Shown here piece after piece: positions 30,841 to 44,100 of a DNA stretch of 64,000 bases. A program made the translations under genes and the position numbers. Numbering within the stretch: position 1 is the first letter of the stretch; every line of letters begins with the position of its first letter. A model generated the notes under the pieces. It saw only the letters and a program-made list of their open reading frames with translations. It did not search any database and had not been told where the DNA came from. Source of the stretch: Agrostemma githago (taxonomy: Eukaryota; Streptophyta; Magnoliopsida; Caryophyllales; Caryophyllaceae); contig OY288244.1 in the NCBI GenBank assembly GCA_958450325.1, positions 30,668,424 to 30,732,423 of the forward strand, read 5' to 3'.

Positions 30841-33800
30841 ATTATTGACACTTTAGAAAGTTATGCACTATAAAAGTCTTTGTACAAATGTTGATGAGAT
30901 TGTCCATGTAAGTTAGAGAATAGACACCATATGAGATGGATTGAAAATGTTCTTAAAAGTCTTTTTTTAATTATCAAGTCAAGTTTAAAGAAAATTGTTT
31001 TCTAGAATTTAGACTCAATTATGGCATGTGTTTTATTAGGGATATTATGTTAATTCTACAAACCATCCAAATAACAAAACTGTTTTGTTGCATGGAGTGG
31101 TATGTTTCTTTTAAAAATATGTGATTTCTAATAGAAACAGTGGGAGTAGAATCGACCTTGAATTGTTCAAGATTAACAGGAATTCTCTACAACTGTTGAA
31201 GAAGATATTGATGCATCTATGAAAAGTCATGATCATCTTACCTGCAAAATATTACCCTACATAGGTTTGACCTATGATGAAACAATAATGGGCAAAGACT
31301 CCAATAGTCACATAAAATCTAATAGATTTCATATACCATAACTATCAGGTATAGACTTTGGTTAAATGGGTCTTATAGTGAAGAATAGTCTTCAATATAA
31401 AGACGATCTAGATTGATATAAGAGTATCTATGAAGCATAGTTGATAGTTAAGGATTGATCTCATAGTAATGACTATGGAAATACCCTTTTTACAACATTA
31501 TGCTTGAGTCTATTAGGAACGATTTAGCATTTTGATTGTCATCACTCATTTGATGAGTTTTGGACATATATGTGTGAAATACATTTCTTGAAAGAGATGC
31601 AATATGATGTGTGTGCAACTCATTGTATGAATTTCATATTATCAAAATTGCTAGACAAATGTGAATGTTCTAATTTGATTGGAGCATGGAGCAAGTATCT
31701 TCGTTCTCAATGTGGTAATTCAAATATGTTTGTTTTCCCTTGAGACAAAGAGAGACAAAGTGTGTACAAGAGGCTAGTGGGAGTGCATTTATCGTTATGA
31801 TTTTGTATGTAAGTGATATACTTCTCTAACTAAATGACATTTGATTGCCTTAGTCTATGAGACTTTGCAAAGAATGTGTTTATTATGTGCTCGTGTGACG
31901 AGTATATACTAATCTGGTGAGTGTCACTAGAATGCTATTTAAGAATTGTTGTTTTGCGCTTAAGAAGCAAAAGGAGAATTATTTAAAAGATGCGCATGAT
32001 GTGATAAGCGAATTATTGTAAACAAGTTACAACGATTCATATTTCCAAATAGACAAAGATGACGTGAGATTGTAATCTCAGTAAATTTTGTTTTGGTTGA
32101 GAAGTTGTGTGTTGGAACGGTTCCAAAAGACAACTTTGTGACTAATATTATAACTAAAGTTAGTGTTCCATTACTTTTGAAGCAAATAGACGTTTGATTA
32201 CGAATCAAGCACACACTCAACGTTAAAGTTTATAAAGCAATTTATTGCTTATGAAACTAACAGTTTGCCTTAATAGAGAGAAGGTAGATTGATCATGTGC
32301 TTGTAAATAACCGATACAAATGTTGTATGTCCCGAAACTTCCTCCACATAAAGATCATATTGTTATGATTGGTATAAGACGCATGGGCGAGTAGTCTTAG
32401 TACTTTTAGAGGTGTTTGGTTTAGTGGGAGTTATTTCGATAATTGATATATGTATGACACATTGTCATTTGGTTAATGTAACCAAGTTTTGTCCCTAAAT
32501 AATTTACATTGATGAAATAGATCACTAAGTACGTGACTTAGTCTTGGAACTCTATTTGGATGATGTAATTATTTTGTCTCTAGTCAGGGTATTGTGTTGG
32601 GACATTTGAATACCCTTAAATGACTAGTGTGTGAGTTGGTTGATGACTAAGTTCCTTGAGTCATAGGTATTGAGATACTAAACTAGGCACACGGGTGTAT
32701 GTTGGGAACATGCATTAGACAGACCCGCCGAAAAGGATTTTACTAAGATTTCGCTTAGTGTCAGTAAAGTTCTTTGCAAGTTATGAACTTGTACGGTCTT
32801 TAGACATGAGTCTTTGACTATTCTGTACATGTGATGTGTATGCTTTGATACTATTCCTCGTCAGCTGTGAAAGGGGGCTATGGATGGTTATTGGGCATGC
32901 ATGGATCATGTGATAGGATGTGGTTAGACAAGAGGGGATTTGCTCTTCCTTTATTAAAGGGAATTTATTGTTTCTTGGCCACTCCAAGAGTGTGACTTGT
33001 GCAAATGCGTGGCCCCGCTCAGATAGGATGATTGTCATCTATCTGCTCTTTTAACAAGTCAACTCAAAGATTCGAGTAAAAGATTGAGATATGTGAGGAT
33101 GACACTTCTTCTTACCTCATTCTCAATTGGAGACAATAGTAGCAAAGAGACTTAACGTCGTTCTTGAGAGGACATGTACAAGTGGGAGACTGAAGGAGTT
33201 ATGTCCACTGTCCTACGGATTAAGTCGCTTAAGTCTATGTATCCGATATGCCTTGCTAGAGGTCGATGTCAGATTGACATGTAAATGAGTTACGTGTCTG
33301 GTAGTCTTAAGTGGGCCCATTGGGTCACACACAATGTATACGGGATATTATTAATATATATCGATATATTAAATATATCGGGTCAGTAGTAATACGGACC
33401 CAGCTGCGTTGACAGGTTATGGTAATTAGAGTTATACAAATAATCTAATTATGGTAATTAGGGTTATGGAAGTAACCTAATTCCACTCCTCATCTCTCCT
33501 ATATAAGGAGGTTCATATTATGAACCAACATATGGAATAAAGAGTATTGACTCATAATATATTCGTCTTATAAAGAGTTATAAGAGAGATATAGAGAGAA
33601 GTTGTGAGACGGTCTCATATACCTTTATACTAGCATATACGTCGCAGTTCTGTACACGTGTGGATACCAAAGGAGGCATCACGTTTGGGGTGCTTTATTC
33701 TGTCCGTGCGAATTATTTATTCTGTCCGTGGAGATTATTTATTCCGTCCGTGGAGATTATATATATTTCTGGGTTTATTATACTTCTTATTAATACGCTG

Positions 33801-33866
33801 TTCCGCTGCAAATAAGGTATAATTGTTATCCCTCTTCTTTTGTCTTTTCGGTTAATACTCGTAACA
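30841..33866 (+). mobile_element. Decayed Ty1/copia element and its 3' LTR
   Basis: Degraded copia RT is recognisable at 31761-31840: CVQEASGSAFIVMILYVSDILL followed by a stop and LND. The active-site YVDD is YVSD (31806-31817). A polypurine-like AGTGGGAGAC at 33181-33190 precedes an LTR-like segment starting TGAAGGAGTT. No ORF of any length remains. The 5' part lies left of the family A element, outside the window or replaced. Confidence 0.6.
33191..33866 (+). repeat. Probable 3' LTR of the copia element
   Basis: Starts TG after GTGGGAGAC and contains a TATA (TATATAAGG at 33512-33520). I place the end at CGTAACA (33866), but sequence resembling leader or LTR continues to about 33970, so the end is uncertain. 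Confidence 0.45.
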
Positions 33867-34571
33867 GGTCCTCGGGTTTAAGGGTTGTAACCCTACAATG
33901 TGTACACCCGAGGGTTTACCCAGAACGCACCAAAATGGTAGCGGCTGCGGGTTCCCTCGTTCATAAAAAAAAAACATTCGTTCTTCAATTCACTGTAACA
34001 GATCGTTATTAAAATCGTTAAGGGATTAAGGAGGAAGATGATAGGATAAAGCTGGCTTAAAAGCTAAGTGTTTGTCAATTTTTGTCACTGTAATTGAAAC
34101 GAAACCGTTTATCAATTTGGACAAAAGTAACATTTACCGACACGATTAGATAACGATATTTTTAAGTTCATAATGACGATAGTCACTTAAAACCACGATA
34201 GAAATAACCCACTTAAAAAATGCCGTTTACTATTTGAAATCGATCACAGTCATAGACGTTATTCGTAGGTGGTTCAATAGAGTGCCTATAAATTATCCAA
34301 TTTGATATACTTTATACCGAGTAATATTTAATTGCTGACACGATAGTAACAAATTATGTCTTTAATCATTATTAACCTTCAACAAATAAAGTTATTATTT
34401 CGACGGACTACCGCTTCAATGTCAAAAACTAATATCACTGCGCTACCAACTTTAACATATACAATTAAAGTAGCGCAACAACACCGTCACATCAACCCAA
34501 ACATACAGAAAAACCGATACACCCAAAAATACAAACAACCCTGTGATGTTTCACGGGTCAATACACTAGTA
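33867..34571. other. Intergenic, no gene seen
   Basis: Contains a short inverted pair CCTCGGGTTTA / ACACCCGAGGGTT around 33870-33915 and a poly-A run at 33966-33976. Nothing else is recognised. Confidence 0.5.
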
Positions 34572-34766
34572 CTCCCTCCGTCCCAATGAATTGTTTGCCT
34601 ATTCCATATTGGGGCGTCTCAATGAATTGTTTGGCTTTCTATTTTAGGAATACTTTTTATATGCAATTTGATCTCTCATAGTTTGGCTCTACATGTCACT
34701 CCCTCATTGGTTCTCTTAACCTTGGTGACAAACGAAAAGACAAACCACTCATTGAAACGGAGGGAG
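34572..34766. mobile_element. Stowaway-type MITE (195 bp)
   Basis: CTCCCTCCGT...ACGGAGGGAG with TA on each side (34570-34571, 34767-34768). This is the classic Tc1/mariner-derived Stowaway end. It lies about 350 bp upstream of the DCP5 ATG, so it may be part of its promoter region. Confidence 0.85.
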
Positions 34767-34768
34767 TA

Positions 34769-35115
34769 ATTGAGTAATTTTCAACAGCTTCAAAAAAAAA
34801 AAAAGTGCATCTCTTTTTTTAGCAGCTACTCTATTTATCGTCCGAAGATAAAATGGAGTGCAGCTTCCACTTGATTTTTAAACTCCGAAAGAGACATCGC
34901 ATGAGAGCATGAACTTAATCGAATTCCGATGACTAAACTAGGGTTTGTCATTTTCCCCCAAACTCCTCACCTCATCTCTCCGTTAATTCCCCCCAATCCC
35001 AATCATCCCCAACATTAACTTCAAATTTCATCCCACTCAATCAACAATTTATCCACCAATTGTCTCTCATTTAATGCGCCCATTTTTCTCCTAAATCTCG
35101 CCACCTTGAACAACA
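34769..35115 (+). promoter_or_regulatory. Proximal promoter and 5' UTR of DCP5
   Basis: The region up to the ATG is C/T-rich near the gene (CTCCTCACCTCATCTCTCC at 34964-34982), as in many plant leaders. The start context is AACAATGGC, a good plant context. I do not see a clear TATA box. Confidence 0.4.
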
Positions 35116-38100
35116 ATGGCGGCTGAGGGTTTCAGATCTAGTGGTTCCGGTGGTGGTGCGGCGGATTCTTACCTCGGTAGTTTGATTAGCTTGACCTCCA
35201 AGTCTGAAATCCGTTATGAAGGCGTTCTTTTCAATATCAATACCGACGAAGCTAGCATTGGTCTTCGCAACGGTACTAATTACTTTCTTTGATTTATCTG
35301 TCTTATGATTAATGATGCGTCATTTGTGTTATTGCTTCTGTTGTTACATTTATCACTTATTTTACCTAATAAATTGGTTGCAATCAGGCCCGAATGATGA
35401 TCAGTGTTAGCGGATTTAAATCATATTGGATGTTCTGTATTTGATAATGTACTTGTCTGTAATTTTAATTTGTTTGAGAGTTTGATACAACGAATTCGAT
35501 GCTTCAAATAACTGTGTAGCTTCTTATACTTTTACACTATGCGTTAAAATGTAGTAGTAGAAGTGTAGTATCTGTCTGATGAAAAATGTTCATATCATTA
35601 GTGGCGTGTTGTAGTTGCGTTTTTTGTTGATTCGTGGATATCTGTCATGCGAATGGTGTTGACCATGATTGCAACAAGACAACAATGTTGGAGTGGTTTA
35701 GAAATCCGTCCAGAACATGTTTTTGCATATTAGGTAGCTTCTCCGTATTTGAATTGCTTTACAAGTAGTACAAACCTGTTTTTGAACTACTTCTTAGTTT
35801 TTCCCTCATTTTGGTTGATTCAAATTAATTTTGAGTACATCTTTGGCTATTTTATCAAACTAAATAGGTCTGATGAGGTGTGTCTGAATAGGTATTGGGA
35901 TTGAATATGCTTTGTTTGGCACAGTGCAGGACTAGGCTGTGTATAATTGCGAGAGTTTGTGACTCTTGTTGTTTATTTACGCTATTAGAATTTGGAGATT
36001 CAATGTTTCCATTTTAGCCCTCCTCTCGTAGCGACGCACTGCATAAATAGCCCTCCGTTCAAATCCAAAGTGCACATTTCTTTTTTTTGACACTATTCAC
36101 AACTAAAGGGAATCTTCGATATTCTCGACAATATATAAGGGAAAACATAGTCACGTGGGATCTTGTTTGATTCATCTTTATGAGTAGGTTAAGAATATCA
36201 AATTTTTATAATTTTTGCTAATGTAAAATGAAAGATGTCGGTGGTGCAAAACGTGCCTCGATAAATGTGCAGAAGAGAAATGTGTAGTTTGAATTTGAAT
36301 AGAGGGAGTAGCAAAATTTCCTGTGAAATTTGGTGACATCACACTTTGTAAAAATTAATGACATTTTTGTTTTACCAAAAGCAGGACAACTGCTTCTATG
36401 GAAAATTTGGTTGTTCACTACTTGGAACGAAACATGGGTATAAGAGCGCCAAAATTTTGAAGTGTTAGCATTACGTGGCTAACGTGAGTAACTCAGTGTT
36501 TTCGATTCTGGGTTAGGTATTACTTTTTTTTTCGGCGTACGCGTGTCTATGAAGATTCAGTTTTTCTCTCTCTTAATACACCCTCCTCTTCACTAAGATT
36601 TTCCTACTTTCCTTAAAAGAAAAAATCACTTTGATTTTTCCCATTTAAAAACTTTCCTCATTAGATATAGATTATTGACTAGGAAACCCTTGCCTACTTT
36701 TCATATTTGCACTTATACCACTCTTATTAACCTCTTTCATCAAGACTCTTTCTTTATTTGGCATTTATTGTGATTTGACTTATTAACCCTACTCAACAAT
36801 TTATTTTCTTTCTTTAGAATGACTTTTTTAATCAACATGGAGGGGAGGGAATACTTTGTTAAGCAGGCCCTTGAGTCACTTGGTAAATGTTTTAGTTCAA
36901 CAAATTTAACTCTATTCAAGTGGTAATGCAAATGGTGTGTTTGACTGGCATGGGTTTAGTCCCCCTAATGCCAGCTTCAAATAGTCCTCCCTAGCGGCGA
37001 TTTTGAGTTATTTCTTGTAAATTTTCCAATCATGGTTGCTCAACTCAATTCATGATTGTGCCCCATCCCGTATACAACACACCTTTATAGAGTATTCATT
37101 TAAGTGATTGTCACTATAAAATAGGCATAAAGTGATTCATGATTGGGTTAGGTCGATTGAATTAATTGATTGCTTTGTATGCTTGTGGTATTTCTGGCTT
37201 CTCGAAAATGGGTGAAACTTTAGCCGACCAGGAGAAAAATATGCTTTGTTTGCCTTTCAATTTGGGACTTTGTAAATCAGATTCCAAATTTCAGTTTAGC
37301 TGTTTGACCTAAACAGTGTTATAGACCCTTATTGACTATGTGTTGCCTATTCTTGTGGCTCGTAAGGCATTTATAAATTTCTGCCTTGGATAGTTCACTA
37401 ATTTGCTTTATACCGTCCGTTGTCCTAAAGTTGTCCCTGTAGTTGGTGTCACACTAAAGATTGTCTCCATATCTGTGGGTGTGGTGGTTGTGCAATTAAT
37501 TGCCTTTTACAATGGTTGTTGCGCTAAATACTGTCTCGATATTGTTCGCTTTGCTTAAAATTGTTACAGTTTTGGCCATCGTGCGTAAGGATGTCCATAT
37601 ACATATACAAGTTTGCTAAATATTGTCCGCATTTTGGTTGCCCCCACAAAAATTATCTTTATTTTGGTTGCCCTGCCAAAGATTGTCTCTAATTTTATTC
37701 TCCTGCTAAAGATAGTCTCTATTATGGTTGTCCTGCTAAAGATAGTCCCTATTATGGTTGTCGTAATGTCGTGCTGAAGAGTTTCCCCTCTATTAGGATG
37801 TTCTTTATTGTATATTAATTGCCTGTAAACTGATGAAATGTTTAACGTTTTTCAGTATTTGATCGTCAGTTAAAAGGTAGTTTCGTGTTTGGATGTCCTG
37901 TTTTTCATTATTTCACAATGGCGACTTGGTCGTGAGCAATTTAAGGTTGTCCTGTTAAAATAACTTATAAATTGACACGAAGCAACATTTTTTAGTCAGG
38001 TTTTGCAATACCCCCACCCCCACCCCCAAAAAATCTTCCCATGTTGTGTTTGGGCATTTGTTGGCCACTGGGTTTAAATATATTGTGATACTAGGTGTGG

Positions 38101-41100
38101 ATGTTTATGTGAATCGTACTTGTATTATTCTTTCCTCTTTTCTTCACACAAGGACCCTTAAAGTATGCTTCATAAATCATTTATCAGCTTTGTTTTTTCT
38201 CAGTCCGATCTTTTGGAACCGAGGGTCGCAGAAAGGATGGTCCGCAAGTCCCGGCAATCGACAAAGTGTATGAATATATAGTATTTAGAGGAAGTGACAT
38301 TAAGGTAAAATCAAATTCTTTTCAGTTTCTCTTTTAATAGCTCTATTGTTGTAGCTTGATTCCTAGTGGAGCCAAAGAACTCGTTCGTATTCTTTGGTTT
38401 TGGCTTATGATGGACATGAGTAAAATTATTCATTAAAGTCACTATGCTTCTTTTCATTATGAACTACCAATCGTTGGATACCACCTCCATTCAAATCCAG
38501 TGTCCACTTATGCCTTTTGTACACTACTCACAATTAAAGAGAATCTTCAATATTCTCGACAATTTATAAGAGAAGATGTAGTCATGCGAGATCTTGTTTG
38601 ATACGTCTTTATGAATGCATTAAGAACACATTTTTATATTTTTTACTAATGCAAAGTGAAAGATATTGATGGGATAAAATGTGCCACGACAAATGTGCCA
38701 AAAGCATAATGTACTTTGGATTTGAATGGAGTGAGTAATATTCTCGATACAGTTCTCATTTCGAGTCATTTTGAAAAAAACTTTTATGTGTTGTAACATT
38801 GAGTAAGGTGGTGTACATTCTACACCTTACTTCGCTTTTTTCAGGGGGCCTATGAGGCACTATGGTTAACGTATTGATGTATACTTTAATCATTTTCATC
38901 ATTGTTTCCTTTTTAATTCTTCCTGTCTCCTAATCGCTTGCATAGCAATGCCATCTTGTCATTCTGTTATGCTCCGACGTCTTCAGTTTTTACCATGTAC
39001 TCGTAGTTTTTATTCTTATATAAAATGAGACGATGCTTACGAGGAAGGTAATTGAATCCATTTTTTTTTATCTTTTGACAGGATTTGCAGGTCAAATCTT
39101 CTCCACCTGTGCAGCCAGCTCCTTCTGTTCATACTGACCCGGCCATCATACAGGTAGATGACTCTAAATCTATTACGGAGTAATTGTTATATTGCTGTAA
39201 GGTGTTCTATTTTCAGTGAGGGAGAAATGTCAATGATAATTTAATTGGTGATGCTGTACTTTGGGGTTGCATTTAATGATTCATTTTACGACCCGAAATC
39301 AAGAGCATACTTGATTATTGGTCATTTCTTATCATTTATGCGTAGGCTCCTCGTCTCCTTTAGTGCATCCTATGGACTACTCAGGAGTAGGGCGTGGTCT
39401 TTGGGTAGTTTATCTGGCTTCTTTGCGAGCTAAGGCAATTGGTGTTTGATGTTGGATTGTTTTTTTCTCGTGATCGATTCTATCATGCCCTACTGTGGTT
39501 ACTTACTTTATATGTTCGAGTGACTTAGTGTATAATAGTGGACTTAGGCACTTAGCACCTTGGGTTTAATGTCTTTTCTAACCTTCATTTCAATTTATTC
39601 TTCCCATGTTTGAAGTTCTGTGAGGGGAGTTTTTACATGTCGGAAGAACGGGCTGGAATGGAGGAATTCATATTTTTTTTTGGCATCCTATTCATCAATT
39701 CAATTGTATGGTTGCACACTTGAGCTAGAGTGGAAGATGCACAAATTTTACAACTTTCCGCTCTGTTTAATTTAATTTATTTATTTTTTGTTGAAATGGT
39801 TTCTTCTTCACTTAAATCAAGCTTTAATTGATGCATATTTTTCCATTGCTAACTTTCTTTGCACCCGGGTTCTCTTTTATCTCAGTCTCACTTTACCCCT
39901 CCAACTGCTCCTTCAAGCTTGCCTGCCGCCCCAGCGGCTGCGACTCAGACACAGGCGCCAACTGGTGAATCTTTATCAGATTTTGGTACCCAAGTTGCGC
40001 AGCATGGAATTCCTAGGACCCCATATCATAATATCACACCCTTGTATCAGCCTGGAGGGAATTTGGCTTCTTGGAATCCACCTCCTCCACCGACATCTAA
40101 TAACAGCAGCCTGTCTGTTCCTATGTATTGGCCAGGATATTATGTCCCCTCTACTTCTTTCCAGTCCCAACAACAGTCATTGCTTCGACCAATTCAAGGC
40201 TTGCCTATGCAACCCTCCTTTGTACCGTCTTCAGCACATCAACCGGTTCATGATTCAAATATGAACCCATCTTTTCCAGCTGGAGCATCCAACATTTCAG
40301 CTTCACAGTCTTTGGAGTTTCCTCCTCCACTGCTACAACCTATAGGTAACAGCTGTGTAAGTACACCGTCCACTGTGCATCCTGTTCAGCCGTCTGCATT
40401 AACCGTGGATCCGTCAAATTCGATGCCTTCCAAGCCACCTGCTCAAGCTGTGCCGATTGTATCTCAGAGTACTACCTCACCCTTGGTGTCATCTGCGTTA
40501 TCTAATATGTTGGAAAAGAGCTCTGTACCAACATTGGTCCCTACCCAGCCTAAACCCATTTCTAATTCATCTGTACCCTTCAACATGTCTGAATCGCTCG
40601 CTTCTGTTGGTGGGGCATCCAGTTCACCTGCGCTGGTGACTCCAGGTCAGTTTTTACATCCTGGACCCACCCTTTCTCCGCCTCCACAAATAGCACAGAA
40701 GGATGTTGAAGTGGTTCAGATTCTGTCGCTGGGTTCATCACAACCCCTAACTGGAGTGCCTGTGACAGCTGCACCAGTAACAGTGTCTAAAGAAACTCAG
40801 GCACCACTTTTGCCCCTTCCATTACCTGTAAATTCCAAGGTTGATACTCTACATTTTTTTGGTTATACTTGTGTTAACGCATGCAAAATTTTGCGCGGAT
40901 TGTTATTAAAATCTGTCACAATGAAAGACATAATTTAGACAAAGTGACCCTAAAGATATGGACAAAAAACAAAGATAAAAACCTAGACATAAGCAACAAT
41001 AATCATGTTAAAAATATAATGCAACAGGAGCTATGTAGTTATTCAATTAAATTTTAGTGTGGGAATTTATTTGTTGTATGGGTAATTTCTTTAGTTTTTG

Positions 41101-44100
41101 TATAACAATTAGGTAGTTATTTGCAACTTATTATTTTAATTTCCAAATAATATTAGTGCCAACACATCATCAAATTTGATTGAGACTTAACCAAAAAGCT
41201 TCAAGTGATATTGTTATAATAAATATAAGAGATCGTATTTTGTGGCTTGATTACGTTGTTAGCTTGTCTATACCATAGGAATGATTGGTTGCGAGTTGCA
41301 TCCTGTTTTAGTGCTTTAACCATTTGTTGTAGGTAAGTTGTTGACACATCTCTATCTATTAGATAAACGGAGTTTCTTCTCACACTCGGTATGCCAATCG
41401 TGGTGGACGTGGAAGAGGAAGAGGAAATGAGGTAATATATAGCCCCTTTGTAATTTCTTTGCCCTTAGGAATACTACTACAAGTCTAAAACAATCTTGAT
41501 TGTCCTAAATTGATCTTATACATTCCATCAAAGGTTATTGCTGAGAGGAGGGTACAATAGCTTTTGAGGGAAGGTTATACGAATCATAGTTTTTTTTGTT
41601 TTCTTAGGTCTATTCTCCAAATAATAGAGAATTAGACAGCGACGTGGCCCATAGGGTTAAAGCGAGATGGTTGAAATGGAAGGACGGAATGAGGTTAATA
41701 TGTGATCAAGGAGTAGCACATATAGACACTTTTATATGACACATAATGTTGGGAGGTAAAGAATAGTCATGTGCAAAAAGATGAATATAACATAAATGCG
41801 TATGCTAAGATGGACGTGTGGGTATACAAGAATGAACCAACTTAGAAATGAGGTGATTAGGGAAAAATTACAAGTGATCGATTGATGCACTGATAGAGGG
41901 ACTTGAGGATGGAGAGAGAGAATATGTTGGTGTCGGGTCGATGAAAACCTAAATAAACTTGGTTAAGAGTGATTGAGAACGATATGAACTTTCTTGGGAT
42001 TGGAGAAGATATGACTATTGGATAGCACAATGTGGAGGGAGAGAATTAAGGTGGTTGAGATGTTTCAGGACTAGTATTTTTTCTTGATTATTGCTCCTAT
42101 TATTTTATTTTTCACAACTATTATTTTTACTTACTAAACTTTTATTCTTAACTTGGAGTTTGTAATCTTTTTAACATTACTAGTTTTGTCATCCGTGAAA
42201 TTCACGGGCCAGTTTATAATTGTGTTATAAATAAATTGAAATAAAACTAAAAATTATGAATGAGATATACTACATGAACTCAAATAAAATATGTATTAGA
42301 AAAAGAGTATTCATGGTACTATGCAATAATAACTATGCATGTGCATTATCATATTGATTAGCTAAAAAAAACTAAAAGGAACATGGTCATACTATCTCAA
42401 AAATTAGTTGAAAGAAAAAATAAATCGACCCCCCCTTCATAAACCCGTTTTTAAGATCCACAACTTGTTGGATCGAACCCAAAATAACTCGTTAATATAG
42501 AGTCAAGACCCTACTCGACCCGTCCGGTCAGTGAGAATTTTATTTTGTAAAATTAAGTAAAATATTTATATCTAAATACTACCTCCGAGTTCCTAATGTT
42601 GACACCTTTGGATTTTGGCCTTTTTGGTGGAAAATAAGAGGAAAATGAGTGGCTCAAAAAAAAGAGGAAGAGAGAGAAATGGGTTGGTAACTATGAACCA
42701 CACATTTATGGCCTAAAATTGAAAGTAGGTAAAATGTCAAACTCAATCCAAAAAGGAATACGTGTCAATGATAGGAACTCGGAGGGAGTATTATATAAGG
42801 ATTTATAATTAAAAGTACAGTAAATATTTTATATTACAAATATTCAATTTAAGACAACTTTTTTTTATCCTTTAATTGTAAAATAATTTTTAAAATTGAA
42901 TTAATTATTTTTTTAAAATATAAACATTATTATCAAAGAGTAGAATAATAATATTAAAAAAAATAAAAATAAAATTAATATTAAAAATATTTTTATTGGA
43001 CTTAAAAAGTTTGTAAAAAATATAGGCGTTCAAAAATTATTTTTGACCCTAATCCGAGCCGTGACCCGTATAACTCGACTTATATTTGATCTGACTCGTA
43101 TTTGGACCTGACTCGTATGATCCGACCCACTGGACCCATTTCATAGGTATACATATTACGTTTCCGCTTTATTTTTGAGCGGTTGAATAACTTTAATTGA
43201 CGGTGTTAATTTTCAACCCTTAACCGTAAAGTTTAAGATCAAAGTTCGGACCGTTAAATGGAATTAAAAGCATAGTCCGAGTACTAATCTTACCCTTAAA
43301 TATCTTTCAATTTTGCTCTCAGTGTTTTTAGACATAAATTCTTTATAGATACGAATACGTACATGATTAATTATTTAAATCAGTTAAAATATTTAGATTT
43401 AGCTATGATGTTTGCAATCAACCTCTTTTTTAGGGTCGTGAACCCATTTTTTCGACCCGCAACCCGTTTGACCAACCCCAATATGACCCGTTAATTTAGG
43501 GTCGAAACCTGACTCTGTTCATTCAACCCGTTGTATAAGTGAGAATTTATTTAAATTAATAAAATATTTAAATTTAAATATGTTTTTTTTTTAAATTTAA
43601 ATATTGTATTTGGATTTATAATTAAAAAAAGAAACATGTCTCAGCTCATTCAACCCGTTGGATCAGTGAGAATTTATTTAAATTAATAAAGTATTTAAAT
43701 TTTAATTTTTTTAAAAAAAAAATTAAATATTGTATTTGAATTTATAATTAAAAAATAAATATGTATTTTAATTTACAAATATTTGATTTGATCCAACCTT
43801 TTTTATCATTTAATAATAAAATAATTTTATAAATGGAATTAATATTTTTGAAGTACAAACATTATTATTAAAGATTATAATAATTATAATAATACTATTA
43901 AAATAATATTAAAATTATTTTTGCCGGACTTTAAAAATTGGTAAAAAATATAGGTGTTCGAAACTATTTCTAACCTTAACCCTAACCCGACCCCTTGACC
44001 CGTATAATCCGACTCGTATTTGGATCCGACCCGTATGACCCAATCAGCTTGACCAGTTTGATAGGCCTTCATATTACACTCCCACTTTCGTTTTTGTGGG

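Larger units (their letters stand above)
35273..38203 (+). other. DCP5 intron 1 (2.9 kb)
   Basis: Holds a Stowaway-type MITE at 36050-36308, a degenerate minisatellite of about 37-bp units at 37430-37770 and a CCCCCA run near 38010. A/T-rich elsewhere. No alternative exon is obvious. Confidence 0.75.

Noticed and set aside
33500..33980. Possible tRNA-like or second primer site near ATGGTAGCGGCTGCGGG (33935)
   Set aside because: It does not fold as a tRNA and lacks the TGGTATCAGAG match. Probably LTR tail or leader debris.
38046..38273. ORF overlapping DCP5 exon 2
   Set aside because: It uses another frame over the intron-exon border. The exon frame is fixed by the LSM14 protein.
39788..40264. 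ORF overlapping DCP5 exon 4 in another frame
   Set aside because: A shadow of the Ser/Pro/Gln-rich coding exon, without conserved features.
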